Source of the DNA: a virus
IMG/VR virus record: IMGVR_UViG_3300045971_000208
Location: 1-64,000 of that record
Reading direction: 5' to 3' (one strand)
DNA length: 64,000 bases
The notes under the pieces: model-generated
Seen by the model: only the letters and a program-made list of their open reading frames with translations
The model's database searches: none
Told to the model about the DNA's origin: nothing
Position numbers and translations under genes: made by a program
Part shown: positions 14,705 to 22,317 of the stretch, one piece after another
Position numbering within the stretch: the first letter of the stretch is position 1
Layout: each line of letters begins with the position of its first letter

Positions 14705-15019
14705 ATGGAACTCAAGTTCATTGCCGGTGAAGAGACTTGGAACGAGCTTCAGGCTGAAAAAGTCCTGAAGGTTTCCCAGAATGCTCGAGGATTTAACTCA
14801 CGTGAGTTGATCATTCTTCAAGGTGAATGGTCTCGTCGTGGTATTCTTGGTGCTGAACTTGTGGAATCCAGCATGCGAGGATGGACTCTTCGTTATGATT
14901 CCGGTATCCAAAACTGGAGTATCATTGCTGCTGACATGACCAAAGGTGAAGTCATTGAGTATGCAATGGCATGGGTTGCGATGGACCCCACCCATCGTTA
15001 TGTTTATGTAAAGGTTTGA
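14705..15019 (+). CDS. Hypothetical protein, 104 aa
   Basis: SD AAGGA. Alpha/beta protein (MELKFIAGEETWNELQAEKV) with a C-terminal strand HRYVYVKV. Not recognised. Confidence 0.7.
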   Translation: MELKFIAGEETWNELQAEKVLKVSQNARGFNSRELIILQGEWSRRGILGAELVESSMRGWTLRYDSGIQNWSIIAADMTKGEVIEYAMAWVAMDPTHRYVYVKV

Positions 15020-15020
15020 A

Positions 15021-15242
15021 ATGAACGAACGTATTAAAGAACTTGCTGCACAGGCCGGACTACAGCCTTTTGAAGATTGTGGCCCTGGGTATGTGTATAA
15101 GATGGAAAAGTTTGCAAGGTTGATTGTTACGGAATGCATAGACGTGATCAAGAATGAGTCCATGGACTCTACTGATGAATGGGAAGATGGTCTACAGATT
15201 GCTATTGAAGCAATCAAACATAATCTTGGAGATAAAGAATGA
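15021..15242 (+). CDS. Hypothetical protein, 73 aa (LIVTEC family)
   Basis: SD AAGG. Begins MNERIKELAAQAGLQPFEDC; FARLIVTECIDVI matches the small phage family of the gene at 5559. Coupled to the next gene by ATGA. Confidence 0.75.
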   Translation: MNERIKELAAQAGLQPFEDCGPGYVYKMEKFARLIVTECIDVIKNESMDSTDEWEDGLQIAIEAIKHNLGDKE

Positions 15243-15445
15243 AAGTTAAAATGGTTATTATGCATGCGACCAGCGGTCACATTTGGTCTGGTGATGAAAG
15301 CGAAGTCACTGAAGATGAACTTGAAGTAGCAAAAAATGCTATCAAAGATCAGCTTGGAAATCTGACTTACATTGAGTTGGGTCAGACTATCATTCCTGCT
15401 GACCTCATTCGTAACCAGTGTGTTATCGCTTTTCAAATTTCGTAA
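15239..15445 (+). CDS. Hypothetical protein, 68 aa
   Basis: SD GGAGA. Starts MKVKMVIMHATSGHIWSGDE; small alpha/beta protein. Not recognised. Confidence 0.65.
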   Translation: MKVKMVIMHATSGHIWSGDESEVTEDELEVAKNAIKDQLGNLTYIELGQTIIPADLIRNQCVIAFQIS

Positions 15446-15448
15446 ATC

Positions 15449-15661
15449 ATGCCTCGTGTAAATCTTGACAAACTAACTGATGAGCAGTGCAAGATTGCTG
15501 ATGCTCTATGGGCTTGTGATACATTTGAAGAGACAGAAGAACTTGTTGAGAGTGGAGGGATTGAGGTTGCAAAAATCCGTTCTCTTTTAATGTTTGCATT
15601 CTTTGACGATGTGCCCCACACAACTGAAGCCTTAAATCTCTTGAAAAAGTTTAAAAAATAA
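15449..15661 (+). CDS. Hypothetical protein, 70 aa
   Basis: Helical; MPRVNLDKLTDEQCKIADAL and a Lys-rich end. No SD, so coupling to the gene ending four bases earlier is likely. Its 3' end merges with the -35 region of the next promoter. Confidence 0.6.
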   Translation: MPRVNLDKLTDEQCKIADALWACDTFEETEELVESGGIEVAKIRSLLMFAFFDDVPHTTEALNLLKKFKK

Positions 15662-15664
15662 CTG

Positions 15665-15693
15665 TTTACTTTTGTCAGGTTGCAGTGTATAAT
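15665..15693 (+). promoter_or_regulatory. Sigma70-like promoter of the CAGGTT-spacer family
   Basis: TTTACT (15665-15670), 17-base spacer with CAGGTTG, TATAAT (15688-15693). Confidence 0.85.
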
Positions 15694-15725
15694 AAACTGT
15701 AAGAAAATATTAACGGAGTTCAAAG

Positions 15726-16184
15726 ATGAAAAAAGGTGAAATGCTTTCCAAGATGATCGTCATCGCAACGAATGCTCATGCTGGGCAGTTTGACAAAGGT
15801 GGAAACCCCTACATCTTGCACCCATTGCGTGTGATGTCCTACCTCAAAGAGGATGATGAAGAACTCCAATGCATTGCAGTTGGACATGACATCATTGAGG
15901 ATACCCCAACCACATACAAGTTCCTTTTCGAAGAGGGAATATCTCCACGGGTTATCGAAGGTATAAAGTGCTTGACAAAAGTTCCTGGTGAGACCTACGA
16001 AGAATACCAAGTTCGAGTATTTTCCAGTGTTGATGCTATGAAGGTTAAGAAATGCGACCTTCGCCACAACTCAGATATTCGGCGCTTGAAGGGTGTTACG
16101 GATAAGGACACTGCACGAATGGCAAAGTACATGAAGTTCTATGCCGACATTGAAGCTCGTTTGGCTCTAAAGGTGGTTGTATGA
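15726..16184 (+). CDS. SpoT/MESH1-like HD hydrolase
   Basis: The RelA/SpoT HD-domain signature is complete: H18-AGQ, G-NPY-x-x-H32-PLRV, H54-D55-IIE58-D59, and D111-LRHN115. At 152 aa it is a stand-alone hydrolase, like MESH1, without synthetase or TGS domains. The expected reaction is removal of the 3' pyrophosphate from (p)ppGpp, using a metal ion. As an early gene with its own promoter, it could keep the host stringent response down during infection; that role is inferred. Confidence 0.85.
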   Translation: MKKGEMLSKMIVIATNAHAGQFDKGGNPYILHPLRVMSYLKEDDEELQCIAVGHDIIEDTPTTYKFLFEEGISPRVIEGIKCLTKVPGETYEEYQVRVFSSVDAMKVKKCDLRHNSDIRRLKGVTDKDTARMAKYMKFYADIEARLALKVVV

Positions 16185-16327
16185 ATATTTTATTCGTATT
16201 GCTTTACGATATTACCTTACTTGCTGGTACTGCATATCTTGTGCAAGAGTATAATTGGTCTATGTGGACTTTTTTACTAGCAGCTGTTTTCTTTACAACT
16301 CTTGAAACCAAGAAGACAAAGGACTGA
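16181..16327 (+). CDS. Small membrane protein, 48 aa
   Basis: ATGA overlap with the HD gene. Two hydrophobic segments (MNILFVLLYDITLLAGTAY; MWTFLLAAVFFTTL) and a basic tail KKTKD. Function unknown. Confidence 0.65.
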   Translation: MNILFVLLYDITLLAGTAYLVQEYNWSMWTFLLAAVFFTTLETKKTKD

Positions 16328-16334
16328 TCTCAAG

Positions 16335-16363
16335 TTTACGTCAGGTCAAGTTTGTGTTATAAT
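16335..16363 (+). promoter_or_regulatory. Promoter for the topoisomerase large-subunit gene
   Basis: TTTACG (16335-16340), 17-base spacer starting TCAGGTCAAG, TATAAT (16358-16363). A diverged member of the family. Confidence 0.7.
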
Positions 16364-16393
16364 TAGATCACTCGCTAATAACGTTAGGACAAA

Positions 16394-18361
16394 ATGGCTA
16401 CTCAAAAAACAATCGAAGCAAAGTTCAAGAAGCTCAATGAAGTTGAACACGTTTTGCTTCGACCAGGCCGCTATATCGGCGCAATCACCCCTCACACTGA
16501 GGTAACCTATGTCTATGACATCGCTTCTAAGCGCATGGTCAAGAAGGAAGTAACCTACAACCCTGGCTTCATCAAGCTCTTCGATGAAGTTATCTCCAAT
16601 TCTGTTGACCACTCGAAGACCCCAGAAGGTAAGCAAGTTGACACCATTCGTGTTGATGTTGATCAAAAGACTGGTGAGATTTCGGTCTACGATAATGGTG
16701 GTATCCCAGTCCTCAAGCATTCTGAATACAACCAATGGGTCCCTGAAATGATCTTTGAACTCCGTGCGGGTTCCAATTTCAATGATGACGACCAATCGAT
16801 GTTGACTGGTCAGAATGGCGAAGGTGCTGCTCTTACCAACATCTTCTCTACTGAATTCATTGTTGAGACTTGTGACAAGAAGAACAAGTTCAAGATGAAG
16901 TTCGCTGAGAACTCCCAAGTTCGAAACCCTGCTAAAGTGGTTCCTGCTGAAGGTGCTAAGGGTTATACTCGCATCACCTACACCCCAGACTTCGAGAAAC
17001 TCGGATGCGAATTCACTGATGACAACATGATGATGCTTCAGAAGCGCGTCGTGGATGTTGCTGGTTTGAACACTCACTTGAAGGTTTACTGGAATGGCGA
17101 ACGTATTCCTACTCGCGCATTCAAGGACTATGTAGAACTCTACACTGGCCCAGATGCTGATTATGCATACGACGAAACAGAACATTGGAAGGTTGCAGTC
17201 TCTGCTTCTGACGATGGCTTCCAACACATGTCCTTCGTGAATGGTACCCATACTAAGGAAGGTGGTACACACGTCCTCTATGCAGGTATGCAAATCTGGG
17301 AACGCATTCGCGAGTTCATCAAGAAGAAACACAAAATCGATGTGAAGCCTTCTGAGCTCCGCCAGCACATGACTTTGTTCATTGACTGCTCGATCGTTAA
17401 CCCTCGCTACTCCAGTCAAACAAAAGAAAACCTCATGACAGAAGTGAAGGACTATAAGACTGTTTGGGAAGTTCCAGACAAGATGGTAAACAAAATCATC
17501 AAGTCCACTATCATTCAATCCATTTTGGATTGGGCTGAAGCTAAGGCTCATCAGGAACACATCAAGGATTTGCGTAAGCTCAACAAGGATACTGACAAGG
17601 CTGATCCCCGCCGTGTTGATAAGTTCTGTGATGCTCTTGAAAAGAAGGACCGTACTAAGTGCGTTCTGTTCCTTGCCGAGGGAGATTCTGCTGCTAAGTC
17701 TTTGTTCGCTGCTCGTGGTAAGACTAACTTCATTGGAACATTCCCTCTGAAGGGTAAGCCTTTGAATGTCCGTGAAAAGGATATTGCTAGAGTACTCGGT
17801 CTTGACAAGAAGAAAGAAGGTAAGACCGAGCCAAACGAAATCCAGAAGATTTTGACTATCATCGGTCTTCGTATCGGTGAGAAGGTTAACTCGTTGAGTG
17901 AACTCCGCTTCGGTAAGGTTGCATTTGCAACTGATGCTGACGTTGATGGCTCTCACATTGCAGGTCTGCTTATGAATGTGTTCGATACATTCTGGCCCGA
18001 ACTGTTCGAGTTAGGATTTGTGCACATCCTTCGTACCCCTGTTGTTAAGGTCTCCCTTAAGAACAAGGAAGTCTTGGAGTTCTTTACTGAACGCGAGTTC
18101 AAGGACTGGGTAAAGAAAGACGGCCAGAAGGCTAAGGGTTGGACACATCGCTACTTCAAGGGTCTTGGTACCACGAAGACAGATGCTTTCATTCCTTACA
18201 TGGAAAACTTGAACCAGTATCTCTTCCAGATTACAATGGACGGACAAGATGACAAGCAGGCACTTGACCTTGCTTTCAATGGAGAACGTGCTGATGACCG
18301 TAAGGTATGGCTCGAAACTCCTGCAGATAACTTTGAAGACTTTATCGTTGAAGCAGTATAA
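16394..18361 (+). CDS. 39: DNA topoisomerase II large subunit, gp39-gp60 fused form
   Basis: The N-terminal GHKL ATPase has E65 and N69 (EVISNSVDHS), D100-NGG and GQNGEGA (139-145). The TOPRIM domain has EGDSA (about 429) and a DxD motif in TDADVDGSH (about 513). In T4 itself these parts are split between gp39 and gp60; here they are one 655-residue chain, the ancestral arrangement in many relatives. With the gp52-type subunit it forms the type II topoisomerase used in replication. Confidence 0.97.
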   Translation: MATQKTIEAKFKKLNEVEHVLLRPGRYIGAITPHTEVTYVYDIASKRMVKKEVTYNPGFIKLFDEVISNSVDHSKTPEGKQVDTIRVDVDQKTGEISVYDNGGIPVLKHSEYNQWVPEMIFELRAGSNFNDDDQSMLTGQNGEGAALTNIFSTEFIVETCDKKNKFKMKFAENSQVRNPAKVVPAEGAKGYTRITYTPDFEKLGCEFTDDNMMMLQKRVVDVAGLNTHLKVYWNGERIPTRAFKDYVELYTGPDADYAYDETEHWKVAVSASDDGFQHMSFVNGTHTKEGGTHVLYAGMQIWERIREFIKKKHKIDVKPSELRQHMTLFIDCSIVNPRYSSQTKENLMTEVKDYKTVWEVPDKMVNKIIKSTIIQSILDWAEAKAHQEHIKDLRKLNKDTDKADPRRVDKFCDALEKKDRTKCVLFLAEGDSAAKSLFAARGKTNFIGTFPLKGKPLNVREKDIARVLGLDKKKEGKTEPNEIQKILTIIGLRIGEKVNSLSELRFGKVAFATDADVDGSHIAGLLMNVFDTFWPELFELGFVHILRTPVVKVSLKNKEVLEFFTEREFKDWVKKDGQKAKGWTHRYFKGLGTTKTDAFIPYMENLNQYLFQITMDGQDDKQALDLAFNGERADDRKVWLETPADNFEDFIVEAV

Positions 18362-18375
18362 TTTAAGAGTTGATC

Positions 18376-18831
18376 ATGACAATTATTCAACAAGCACTTT
18401 CTTTAACTCCGCTTAGAACAACACGTAAAAGTGGTGAACAGCTAGCTCATCCAATTTACGTTAATGTTAACGTTGAGGCAAGCCAGGAACTCCTAAAATT
18501 ACGATTGCAAGATGGTCAAGCTGCAATTTATGGTATTGCCTATAGCCCAATTAAAAATTTTTCTGAAATTGTAGTAGTTGGAGAAACTGGCCAGACGAAA
18601 CCACTTCAAAGAATACTTGGTGGGTATCAAGATAGAGTCCAGACTATGAAGCAAGACAATGCTAGAACTATAACAGGTATTCAACTTAAATGTATTGCTG
18701 AAAATCGCAAGAGTTTGACTCTTTATGCATGTCTTTTAGATGTATGCGCATTTGAGCATCGTCGTGTATTGGAAAAAGAATACATTATGGCGCTTAGACA
18801 ATTAGGCAATCCTCTTTTGAATGCTACGTGA
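18376..18831 (+). CDS. Degenerate GIY-YIG nuclease-like protein between topoisomerase genes
   Basis: AAIYGIAYS (IYG in place of GIY), VVVGETG (VGE-TG in place of YIG-x-T), an Arg in PLQRIL and a Glu in LEKEYIMAL follow the GIY-YIG order over 151 aa. Location between the two topoisomerase subunit genes is typical of homing endonuclease insertion. The second motif lacks its Tyr, so activity is uncertain. ATG 18376 is chosen over TTG 18370. Confidence 0.55.
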   Translation: MTIIQQALSLTPLRTTRKSGEQLAHPIYVNVNVEASQELLKLRLQDGQAAIYGIAYSPIKNFSEIVVVGETGQTKPLQRILGGYQDRVQTMKQDNARTITGIQLKCIAENRKSLTLYACLLDVCAFEHRRVLEKEYIMALRQLGNPLLNAT

Positions 18832-18848
18832 AGAGTAATCGTTTCAAG

Positions 18849-18877
18849 ATTACTTCCTCTAAAGAACAGGTTATAAT
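18849..18877 (+). promoter_or_regulatory. Promoter with start codon at about +1, topoisomerase medium subunit
   Basis: ATTACT (18849-18854), 17-base spacer ending ACAGGT, TATAAT (18872-18877); ATG at 18883. GATTACT also pairs with AGTAATC at 18836-18842, giving a small hairpin over the -35 box. Confidence 0.6.
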
Positions 18878-18882
18878 ACTAC

Positions 18883-20250
18883 ATGGCTACAAAACATACC
18901 CCTACTGATACTGGCAACCTCAAGGTTCGCCGTATTCCTGCTCGATACTTCTTCAATACTGCATTCAAGGAGTTTTCACTCTATGATAATTTGCGGTCTA
19001 TCCCATACCTTACAGATGGATTGAAGCCTTCTCAACGTAAGGCAATCTATGGCACTCAGCTTCGTGGTGAGAATGCTGGTCTGCTTTCTGTTGAACGTCT
19101 TTCTGCTGCTATCGCCGCATCCACCGATTACCACCATGGTATTGGTTCGATGCAGTCCACGATTGTTGGTCTTGCAAACGATTATGCTGGCTCCAACAAC
19201 ATGAACATCTTTGTTCCTGAAGGACAGTTCGGTTCTCGTTTGACTGCTGATGCAGCTGCTCCACGTTATATTGAGACGAAACTCTCGCCTTTCTTCCGTG
19301 CACTTTTCCCTAAGGCAGATGACGGCATCTTGGTTCACAATGAAACCGATGGTGAGAAGATTGAACCAAAAACCTATCTTCCTATCCTTCCTCTGTCCCT
19401 GATTAATGGTGCACAGGGTACTGGTACTGGACATGCTTGCGTTATCATGGCATACAATCCTAAAGAGATTGCAAATGCTTGCTTGACAGTTCTAACTGGT
19501 AAGAAGCTAAAGGCTGGTACTCTCACTCCTTGGTACAACGGATTCAGTGGACTTGTTCAGCGCAACCCAGATACCGGTCAAGTGGTTATCACTGGTAAGT
19601 TGGAGGTGGTTAATTCCACCGCTATCAAGATCACTGAACTTCCAATCGGAATGTATCTCGATCAGTATAAGAACCATCTCAACAAGATGGAAGATGCTGA
19701 GTTGATCAAGGACTACGAAGATCGTTCTACTGAAGAAGCATTTGACTTCATGGTAAGCGTTCCTCGTTCACTCACTGCATTGTCTGAGGAAGAACTCTAC
19801 AAGAAGTTCAAGCTCATCTCTCGTGATACAGAAAATCTTACCCTTTGGGGTATTGACGGTCGTTTGAAGCGCTTCGATTCCGTTGAAGCAATCATTGAAG
19901 AGTTTATCCCATGGCGTCTTAGTCAGTACGAAGTTCGCCGTCAGAAGCTGATTGCTGAAGCCAAGGAATCCATCCGGTGGTCTTCTATGAAAATCAGATT
20001 CATTAATTTTTATCTGAAGAATACTACGCTCTTTAAAAACACTGGTAAGAAAGAGTTGATTGAACTCCTTATCAAGAATGAATTTGATGAGTATGATAGA
20101 CTGTTGTCAATGGCTCTTTGGAATTTAACACGGGATAAAATTAAAGAGCTCGAAAATGAACTAGATGAGTTTAGAAAGTATCTTGCAAGTCTTGAAGCCG
20201 ATACTGCTAAGGCAATGTATTCTCGGGAGTTGAAGGAATTTTCTTACTAA
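18883..20250 (+). CDS. 52: DNA topoisomerase II medium subunit
   Basis: A GyrA/ParC-like breakage-reunion protein of 455 aa (T4 gp52 is of similar size). The catalytic tyrosine is Y129 in AAAPRYIETKL, preceded by GLKPSQRK and QFGSR. No C-terminal gyrase wrapping domain is present, as in T4. No SD precedes the ATG, which sits six bases after the -10 box. Its last 44 bases overlap a convergent homing endonuclease gene. Confidence 0.97.
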   Translation: MATKHTPTDTGNLKVRRIPARYFFNTAFKEFSLYDNLRSIPYLTDGLKPSQRKAIYGTQLRGENAGLLSVERLSAAIAASTDYHHGIGSMQSTIVGLANDYAGSNNMNIFVPEGQFGSRLTADAAAPRYIETKLSPFFRALFPKADDGILVHNETDGEKIEPKTYLPILPLSLINGAQGTGTGHACVIMAYNPKEIANACLTVLTGKKLKAGTLTPWYNGFSGLVQRNPDTGQVVITGKLEVVNSTAIKITELPIGMYLDQYKNHLNKMEDAELIKDYEDRSTEEAFDFMVSVPRSLTALSEEELYKKFKLISRDTENLTLWGIDGRLKRFDSVEAIIEEFIPWRLSQYEVRRQKLIAEAKESIRWSSMKIRFINFYLKNTTLFKNTGKKELIELLIKNEFDEYDRLLSMALWNLTRDKIKELENELDEFRKYLASLEADTAKAMYSRELKEFSY

Positions 20251-20908
20251 CCGACAGAATAACCCAGCCGACTGTTTCAGGTTTGTCAGATAGAGCATGT
20301 TCTTTTACTGGCATTCCTGATTTTTGTGTTCTAAGTATTCTCTTTTGAGATAAATTATTCTCTTCACAGAATGTTTTTAAACTATCAGTGAAGAACTTTT
20401 TTCCTGATGGAGATTTTAAAGTATAAGAAAAACTTAGACCCGCAGAAATGTTAGCTTTGTGATCTGAGCTCAGAAGAATTCCAGTTTTACCGATGGATAT
20501 ATTTTGTCTAGCTATTTCAGATTGTTGCTTACCACGTTTAGCATTAGCGATTTTTGATAGGTGTTCTTTACTTTTAATTCTTCCCTTTTGAAATTCGCTC
20601 ATGCATTTTGAAAATACTTTCTTGTTAGCTTCATATGCTCTGCTGTTTTGATATTTCGAGTTTTTGTTCTGCATGCGGTGAAATGCAGAAGCCATTTTAT
20701 AGAGATACGGTTTAGTCACACATTTGGTCAAGAGCCAGTGACAGATAAAATGTTCTCGTGCTGTTAGTTTTACGATATTATTTTTATCCTGTCCTCCCAT
20801 ACTTCTTGGAATGATGTGATGCTTTTCAATATAACCAGTTTGTTGTTTACATTGAGCAGCATTTATGATAGAATGATACCATCTAAAGTATTTGTTTTGA
20901 ATGAACAT
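20207..20908 (-). CDS. HNH homing endonuclease with NUMOD3 repeats
   Basis: The HNH core is IEKHHIIPRSMGGQDKNNIV followed by REHFICHWLL, the T4-type arrangement. NUMOD3-like repeats (KSKEHLSKIANAKRGK; SSDHKANISAGLS) follow, then a helix-turn-helix end (TFCEENNLSQKRILR). 233 aa. It is transcribed against the topoisomerase gene and overlaps its 3' end. A TATAAATAA motif lies about 27 bases upstream of its start. Confidence 0.9.
   Translation of the reverse strand: MFIQNKYFRWYHSIINAAQCKQQTGYIEKHHIIPRSMGGQDKNNIVKLTAREHFICHWLLTKCVTKPYLYKMASAFHRMQNKNSKYQNSRAYEANKKVFSKCMSEFQKGRIKSKEHLSKIANAKRGKQQSEIARQNISIGKTGILLSSDHKANISAGLSFSYTLKSPSGKKFFTDSLKTFCEENNLSQKRILRTQKSGMPVKEHALSDKPETVGWVILSVSKKIPSTPENTLP
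20846..20874 (+). promoter_or_regulatory. Possible weak promoter inside the homing endonuclease gene
   Basis: TTTACA (20846-20851), 17-base spacer, TAGAAT (20869-20874), reading towards the small genes at 20955. No CAGGTT in the spacer. Confidence 0.35.
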
Positions 20909-20934
20909 ATCTTTGGAACCTTACTTATGATAGA

Positions 20935-20943
20935 TTATTTATA
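20935..20943 (-). promoter_or_regulatory. Late-type promoter TATAAATAA for the HNH endonuclease
   Basis: Perfect T4 late consensus on the minus strand, upstream of the ATG at 20908. On the plus strand the adjoining ATAGGAA serves as SD for the gene at 20955. Confidence 0.6.
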
Positions 20944-20954
20944 GGAATTCAAGT

Positions 20955-21122
20955 ATGTATAAAATTCTGGTTGTTATTCGTGCTGTTGGCAGTCTCGATG
21001 GTGGTCGATCTGTATCCCAACAGCTTATCGAGTTCGATAATATGTGTGATGCACAGATGGCATATGACAAGTTAAACCTCGCTAAGAGTTCTGAGTGGAC
21101 AGTCGTTAAACTTTGGAAGTAA
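20955..21122 (+). CDS. Small protein, tandem paralogue A, 55 aa
   Basis: Begins MYKILVVIRAVGSLDG, continues QQLIEFDNMCDAQMAYDKLN and ends VVKLWK. It aligns with the next gene (MYKILVIV ... VIEFDGM ... A-x-x-A-x-x-x-x-N), so the pair arose by duplication. SD AGGAA. Ferredoxin-like beta-alpha-beta size; function unknown. Confidence 0.75.
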   Translation: MYKILVVIRAVGSLDGGRSVSQQLIEFDNMCDAQMAYDKLNLAKSSEWTVVKLWK

Positions 21123-21125
21123 ATC

Positions 21126-21290
21126 ATGTATAAAATTTTGGTTATTGTGAGTGTGGGTAATGGTAATGCACAGCATGTTACTACTCAGGTCATCGAGTTC
21201 GATGGAATGAATGCAGCAATTGCTGCAGCAAATGCTATCAACAAGGATTATGGCGGTTCGGCAAATGCACGAGCAATCTGCCTCTGGTAA
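21126..21290 (+). CDS. Small protein, tandem paralogue B, 54 aa
   Basis: Begins MYKILVIVSVGNGNAQHV; contains TQVIEFDGMNAAIAAANAIN and ends AICLW. Paralogous to the preceding gene, three bases after its stop. No SD of its own, so translational coupling is likely. Confidence 0.75.
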   Translation: MYKILVIVSVGNGNAQHVTTQVIEFDGMNAAIAAANAINKDYGGSANARAICLW

Positions 21291-21293
21291 GAT

Positions 21294-21671
21294 ATGAAAA
21301 AGATTTTCACAGAGTTTTTCTCTTTAGTATTATTCCCAATACTATTAGCAATCAATTACTATACTGGACATTTTGGTCCAATCTTTATTCTTGATTGTAT
21401 ATATGTTATTGCTGGTGTAATAATGGGTTTTGGAATTTGGTTAATTTTTTCTGTTGACAGTGAAAAATACTCAGATGCATTTGCAGCTGGATTCAAAAAA
21501 CTCAATCCTTGGAAAGTATGGCTGGCATATTCTTATTGGACTGTTGCTGCTGCATGGTTCATTTATTTTGAGTATTACGTCTCCTTTATTCTTTTAGCTG
21601 TTTATGTTTTCCTTTACAAGTTCTATATTTTTAGTTTGAAAGAATTTCATGAAAACAGATCTAGCGTATAA
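21294..21671 (+). CDS. Membrane protein, 125 aa
   Basis: Four hydrophobic stretches (about residues 7-22, 30-52, 74-92 and 93-112) with short polar links predict a polytopic inner-membrane protein. Not recognised. The 3' end overlaps the J-domain gene by 23 bases. Confidence 0.75.
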   Translation: MKKIFTEFFSLVLFPILLAINYYTGHFGPIFILDCIYVIAGVIMGFGIWLIFSVDSEKYSDAFAAGFKKLNPWKVWLAYSYWTVAAAWFIYFEYYVSFILLAVYVFLYKFYIFSLKEFHENRSSV

Positions 21672-22317
21672 GCTTCTTGGGATAGATAAGTCTGCTAACT
21701 TCAATCTAGCTCAAAAGGCTTATCGTAAGCTTGTTCAAAAATACCATCCTGATAAACAGGATGGTAATGAAGAGAAGTTCAAGCTTATCAAAGAAGCTTT
21801 TGGAACCCTTTCACCTTTACTAAGCACGGTATCATCTAAGGTAATAATTATTACCTTAGAGGAAGCTTTTACTGGCTGTACTAAAGAACTGGATAATAAA
21901 GAATTCACTATACCTCCAGGTGTTTATCCTAATACCACAATAGGAATGATTCCAGTAGAAGGTGGTCTTCAAGCTGTTACAGTTCTCATAACTTCTGAAT
22001 CATGGGCCCCACGTTGGGGTGAAGATGGTTATCCTGCAGGTGATCTAGCAAGAGATATAAAAGTATCTCCATTTACCATGATGACCGGAGGATGGATAAA
22101 TATCCAGACTATTGAGAGTGTTCGCAAAGTTTACATAGCACCTGGCTTCCAAGCTAATCACTGGGTAAAGGTTGCTCAAGCTGGATACTGGAAGGACCAA
22201 GAATCCCTTGAACGTGGTGATGCTTATTTGCGAATCATTCCCTACATTAGAGAACTAAAAGAATACTCGAGGGACGAACTAAATGACTTCGCAAGGCAAA
22301 TCACTGATCTCCTTTGA
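21649..22317 (+). CDS. J-domain (DnaJ-like) co-chaperone
   Basis: Residues 1-55 form a J domain with the HPD motif at 33-35 (KYHPDKQDG). The part from about residue 65 (TLEEAFTGCTKELDNKEFTI) resembles the first C-terminal substrate-binding domain of DnaJ/CbpA; no zinc-finger region is present. It should stimulate host DnaK ATPase and recruit it to phage clients. 222 aa. A 26-base perfect palindrome lies in the coding sequence between the two domains. Confidence 0.85.
   Translation: MKTDLAYKLLGIDKSANFNLAQKAYRKLVQKYHPDKQDGNEEKFKLIKEAFGTLSPLLSTVSSKVIIITLEEAFTGCTKELDNKEFTIPPGVYPNTTIGMIPVEGGLQAVTVLITSESWAPRWGEDGYPAGDLARDIKVSPFTMMTGGWINIQTIESVRKVYIAPGFQANHWVKVAQAGYWKDQESLERGDAYLRIIPYIRELKEYSRDELNDFARQITDLL
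21835..21860. repeat. 26-base perfect palindrome
   Basis: Two 13-base arms without spacer, centred at 21847/21848; the left arm is TCTAAGGTAATAA and the right arm its exact reverse complement. It lies within the J-domain gene (codons for SSKVIIITL). Confidence 0.95.

Noticed and set aside
14798-15436. A 212-codon minus-strand open frame
   Set aside because: It runs opposite three plus-strand genes with SD sites and ATGA coupling and has no SD or motif itself.
16346-17956. A 536-codon open frame on the minus strand
   Set aside because: It is fully antisense to the topoisomerase large-subunit gene, whose motifs are beyond doubt; the frame is a by-product of that gene's codon use.
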